The notes below the pieces were generated by a model that was given only the letters and a program-made list of their open reading frames with translations, was not told the origin of the DNA and did not search any database. Position numbers and translations under genes: made by a program. From Pisolithus tinctorius (lineage: Eukaryota > Basidiomycota > Agaricomycetes > Boletales > Pisolithaceae), in assembly GCA_024663395.1 (NCBI GenBank), contig JANFAH010000109.1, positions 1-64,000 on the forward strand: 64,000 bases of DNA, in the 5' to 3' direction. This document shows, one piece after another, positions 60,490-64,000 of the stretch. The first letter of the stretch is position 1. Each line of letters opens with the position of its first letter.

Positions 60490-62136
60490 CTACTTCTCCC
60501 GATACTTGTTCTGTTCTGAACGGCCGTCCACGCTGCCAGCAGATCGCGTCCGTGTATGCTTCTCCCACAAATCCAGGTGTATGCTGGGTCTATCAATGGA
60601 AACCCCCGGGACTGAACCTTTCTGAAGTATCCGGGGTGAAGTGTGTTGGGGTCGGTCTGGTGAAGCAGAGAAAAGGGAATGGATTGGCTGGTGATCAAGT
60701 GAAGGGGGAGGCGAAGCCCTATGTTTCTGTCTGGATCTGGAAGATATGCTGCTGGGTGACGGGCTCCCTATGCTACTGCTACTCGGAGGATAATCGTGGG
60801 CAATGGGCGAGTTGGAGCCAGGGAAAGATATAGAAGGCGACGACGACTTTGTTCCCATTTTGGACTTATCGTCTTCAGGGCCAACCATCGTAGTGAAATC
60901 TGATGACATTCTCGAGCCGCAGGGTCGTGGCATATTCTCTACGTCATGATGTAGGGTATCGTCACCATCGTCTTCAGATGATGGGATTAGCGGTTCGCAA
61001 TCTCGGTCATCACAATTTCGGTGTGAGTTAGAATGAGAAGGAGGCTGAGTACTGTTGGCTTTAACGATGGAGTCGATAAGCCAGAATTGGAGGACGTTCA
61101 TAATGATTGGAAAGATGCCCATGACGCTGAGAAAGTGATTAATGACCTGTCCATACTCCGGAGATTAATCTGGCGCACAAGATGACTTGGAAGGATTCTC
61201 CCTCTCCTATATTCGTCCAGCCGAGCAACCAGTCTCCTAGCTCGAAAGTTCCAGGCCATATGGCAAAAAGTGCAACGACAAGAAGTTTCATTGTCGTAAG
61301 GGCAAACACGTAAACCGCGGCCTGGCGAACCCAGTACGCAAACGATGGTGGATTCCCGTACTGGCCCGACCGAAAACCCTTGAGGTGCAGCTTCTTTAAT
61401 AGTACAAAAGTAGTGGCCTGCAAGACGAGGTATATAAGGCCAACACCTAGTCGCTGATAGTATCACTGTCTGTGGTTTCAATATCAAATCACTCACCTAA
61501 TGTAGTGTCAACCAAAATATTAAGAAAATAGTATGTACAAGCATTTCCGGAGAATTGGTGAGATCCAAGATCGGAAATGAGCACATTCAGGCCGTGTATA
61601 AACATCTGACCAATGACCTGTTTAGACACGTCAAACAGCCTAGAGGTGGCAGAAATGGATAATAACATGCTTCAGCGAACGGATGCTGGCATGCCTTCGA
61701 AGGAACCGCACCAGATTTTCCACGGCCGTTTGTGTGTCTCGCGGTGTCTCTTATAAACGAGCGAAAGGATGGCAAGGACGCCCATAAGACCTTGCACGAC
61801 CTAAATCGACCGTTTTCGTGATCAAGCCTGCCCACAGTGAACGCAATGCCACACATCGCTTACCAGAGCCGTTGGACCCAAGAGTTGACATGATTTGCGG
61901 TCCACGGGTAGGTTATCCAAGCTGCTATCAATGATGTGCGCAATGGCAGACATGTCAGATGTGTCGCAGTTTGTGCTGCCCCTGGGGGTTGACAGGAAAC
62001 GAGAAATCAAGGGAAGGGCGGTGACTGTAGCTGCTATGAGTACTTTGAGTTGGATGAGCCGGAGCCGTCGCGTCGGACGGGCGATGATATAATCACTCAG
62101 AGTCTCTCCGATCAGGGAGGGAACGGATGATGACAT
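60490..62136 (-). CDS. STIMATE (TMEM110/YPL162C)-family multispanning membrane protein
   Basis: ATG 62134-62136. The family core begins SCQLLGPTALVVQGLMGVLA with ILSLVYKRHRE, then (intron joined KIW to LFDVSKQ) VSKQVIGQMFIHGLNVLISD, CTYYFLNILVDTTLGVGLIY, LKKLHLKGFRSGQYGNPPSF, VFALTTMKLLVVALFAIWPG and IMNVLQFWLIDSIVKANS. Five or so membrane helices are visible. The C-terminal 200 residues are cytosolic, Ser/Pro/Asp-rich and disordered. Animal STIMATE sits at ER-plasma membrane junctions and modulates STIM1; the fungal member YPL162C is a vacuolar-membrane protein of unknown role. Stop 60490-60492. It is divergent from SEC18 with a 127-bp spacer. Confidence 0.88.
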
Positions 62137-62263
62137 AATCGTCCTCTCGTGCAGTCCTCACGGCCTTAACTCAACGCAGCAACGACGTGCTTGTCGAGAA
62201 ACGCAATCTCGAGCAGATCTCAAAGCGGACATATAGTAATAAGCCAGTAATCGAAAGCCGTCC
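62137..62263. promoter_or_regulatory. Compact divergent promoter, STIMATE / SEC18
   Basis: 127 bp between two divergent starts; both genes must share it or start transcription inside each other's 5' UTR. Confidence 0.45.
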
Positions 62264-64000
62264 ATGTCGTTCTTTGGAAGATCGAACACACCGCAACCAC
62301 CCCCTGGCCAACCCCAGTACACACGCGTACCGGACGGTCTACCAAGCGGATTGAGGCCAAACGCGCGACCACCCCAACATCCAACCCATTACAACGATCC
62401 TTCTCAATCACTCTTCGAGAAGCGACCTTACGATCGGAAACCGCCACCCCAACGCGCTGAAATGAGGTGCGCAGCAGCCAAGCGACGCAAATTACATGAC
62501 CTGACTTCCTTCCAGCAACTATAGTGTCGTGGGTACACCCAACGAGTCGTTAGCTTTGCGTAACTGTCTAGTTGTACACCCTTCGGAGTTCCAGAATGGC
62601 GCCCACGTCCTCGTTAATGGACGATTTCCAGTTACGATCTGGTAAGTGTTGTCAACGGCTTCTTCGTGGTGAGCTGTTATCGATCATGATTTCGTTTAGC
62701 CACGATACATCTAAATCAATAAATCCGGGGGTCGTTGCTGTGCCGGCGTCCCTTCGTCAGTGGATGGCACTTTCCCTTAGCGGAGATTTCATCACTGTTA
62801 CCTTGCTACCCTCACCACCACATTCTCAAGCACCGCCCTTCCTCCAATCTGTCGATCTTCATGCCAGCTTTTGGAAGAGGGGATACGTCAACGAAGTCCC
62901 ATACAACGTGGACGAAATGGTACAAAAGTTCCTTGCGGCCTACAGTGGCTTGGTGCTTGCCCCGGGTGGTATTTTGACCGTAGACTTCAAAGGTGACAAA
63001 CTGAAACTTGTCGTTGCTTCGATGGACGTCATAGAACTCCCTGATGGGGGACTAGGCGGAAAGAGTCAGATTGAGATGGGTGTGTTAATGCAGAGAACGG
63101 ACGTCAATATCCTGAAAGAAGGCGACAGCCCCATGAGGCTGAAGTCTGGTGCAAAGAGGTAAGCTTCACTCCGTATGTAGATGTCCTGTGACTCATCGAA
63201 GTGGTAGGGCAGCTACGAATGCGATTATTGCGCCAAACTTCAAGTTTGAGGACATGGGTATTGGTGGTCTTGACGACGAGTTCGGTGCCATATTCCGTCG
63301 CGCTTTCGCGTCGAGAGTATTCCCGCCAGCATTGGTAGAGAAGCTAGGTATACAACACGTCAAGGGTATGTGCGATGCCGTTGTTTTGTCGGTCGGTTAC
63401 TGAGTGACTCATAGGCATTCTATTGCATGGGCCTCCGGGTACGGGAAAAACACTGATCGCACGACAAATTGGGAAGATGCTTAATGCCCGAGAGCCAAAG
63501 GTAGTCAACGGCCCTGAAATCTTGAACAAGTACGTCGGCGCGTCGGAAGAAAACATTCGCAAGCTATTCGCGGACGCAGAGAAGGAGGTTTGTCCGATAT
63601 CGCATACTTGTTAATAGTCATGCACTGACTTGATTTCAGTACAAGGAGAAAGGAGACGAAAGCGGGCTTCACATTATCATATTTGACGAACTAGATGCTG
63701 TCTTCAAGCAGCGTGGCTCGACGAACAATGGCACCGGCGTGGGTGACAGCGTCGTCAACCAGCTCCTGTCCAAGGTAAACTTCCTTCGGGTTCTTCGGAA
63801 TGGAGCCCCAAATTCACGATCCATGCAATAGATGGATGGTGTAGATCGCCTGAATAATATCCTTGTCATTGGTATGACCAATCGATTAGACATGATTGAC
63901 GAGGCGCTCCTCCGGCCGGGTCGTCTGGAGGTACACATGGAAATATCATTGCCCGACGCGCGTGGCCGTTATCAAATACTGCGAATACATACAGCCAAAA
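62264..64000 (+). CDS. SEC18: SEC18/NSF, vesicle-fusion AAA ATPase (5' part)
   Basis: NSF disassembles SNARE complexes after membrane fusion. Start [20 protein letters not shown], a disordered Pro-rich leader, joined (EMS to [20 protein letters not shown]) to the N domain: [59 protein letters not shown]. The D1 AAA domain follows: [20 protein letters not shown], Walker A GPPGTGKT, Walker [10 protein letters not shown], sensor-1 region [20 protein letters not shown]. Seven exons are seen. The window ends inside D1, so the rest of D1 and all of D2 lie beyond 64000. Confidence 0.93.

Noticed and set aside
60399..60833. Plus-strand 144-codon ORF
   Set aside because: Mostly antisense to the STIMATE C-terminal tail; no supporting exon or motif.

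Overview
The window is nuclear DNA of a filamentous basidiomycete, most likely an Agaricomycete. The evidence is gene-dense DNA with many 45-65 nt GT-AG introns, host genes typical of that group (PIKfyve scaffold VAC14, dynein light intermediate chain, ERMES subunit MDM34, a virilizer-like protein, a sedolisin protease, a septation-related Uds1 protein) and a Tnp2-type DNA transposon. I saw no rRNA, tRNA or CRISPR. All exon joins were deduced by eye from reading frames and splice motifs.

Layout, left to right. 0-1.2 kb: remains of an unrecognised gene with in-frame stops. 1.5-5.1 kb (-): VAC14. 5.5-7.2 kb (+): membrane-anchored beta-helix protein. 7.5-10.2 kb (+): nuclear poly(A) polymerase. 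10.6-12.1 kb (-): unknown protein with a duplicated motif. 12.5-14.7 kb (+): mitochondrial GatB. 14.8-15.9 kb (-): TIP41, sharing a 99-bp divergent promoter with dynein light intermediate chain (16.0-17.9 kb, +), which contains a GC-AG intron. 18.5-19.7 kb (+): unknown disordered protein. 20.0-21.5 kb (-): eIF3m. 22.4-24.8 kb (+): secreted S53 protease with a TATA box. 24.9-26.1 kb (-): HCA59/Tls1 splicing-associated protein.

26,161-41,224 is a complete-looking 15-kb transposon with the following parts: 768/790-bp terminal inverted repeats that look identical apart from one 22-bp duplication; 5'-CAC termini; a 3-bp AAA flanking duplication; an open Tnp2 (Transposase_21) gene; a RING protein; two WD40 proteins at opposite ends pointing outward; three unknown genes; and a non-coding centre with a duplicated segment and a recurring 12-mer. 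It sits about 50 bp upstream of the HCA59 start codon.

42.6-49.8 kb holds a P-loop GTPase gene whose last coding part is split off by a 5.4-kb intron-like stretch. That stretch is filled by about 55 copies of an 82-bp tandem repeat. Each unit I read looks like a small intron: GTGAGT donor, CTGAC branch-like site, CAG acceptor, with exactly three bases between one acceptor and the next donor. The block from about 43.4 to 50.2 kb is strikingly poor in CpG compared with everything around it.

50.5-64 kb returns to ordinary host genes: Uds1 coiled-coil protein (-), MDM34 (+), virilizer-like m6A-writer subunit (-), STIMATE-family membrane protein (-) and the 5' part of SEC18/NSF (+, cut by the window end).

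Most genes are independent housekeeping functions (mRNA 3' ends and m6A, translation, membrane fusion, lipid contact sites, dynein and TOR signalling). The novel content is the 15-kb transposon with its cargo and the intron-like minisatellite in the GTPase gene.
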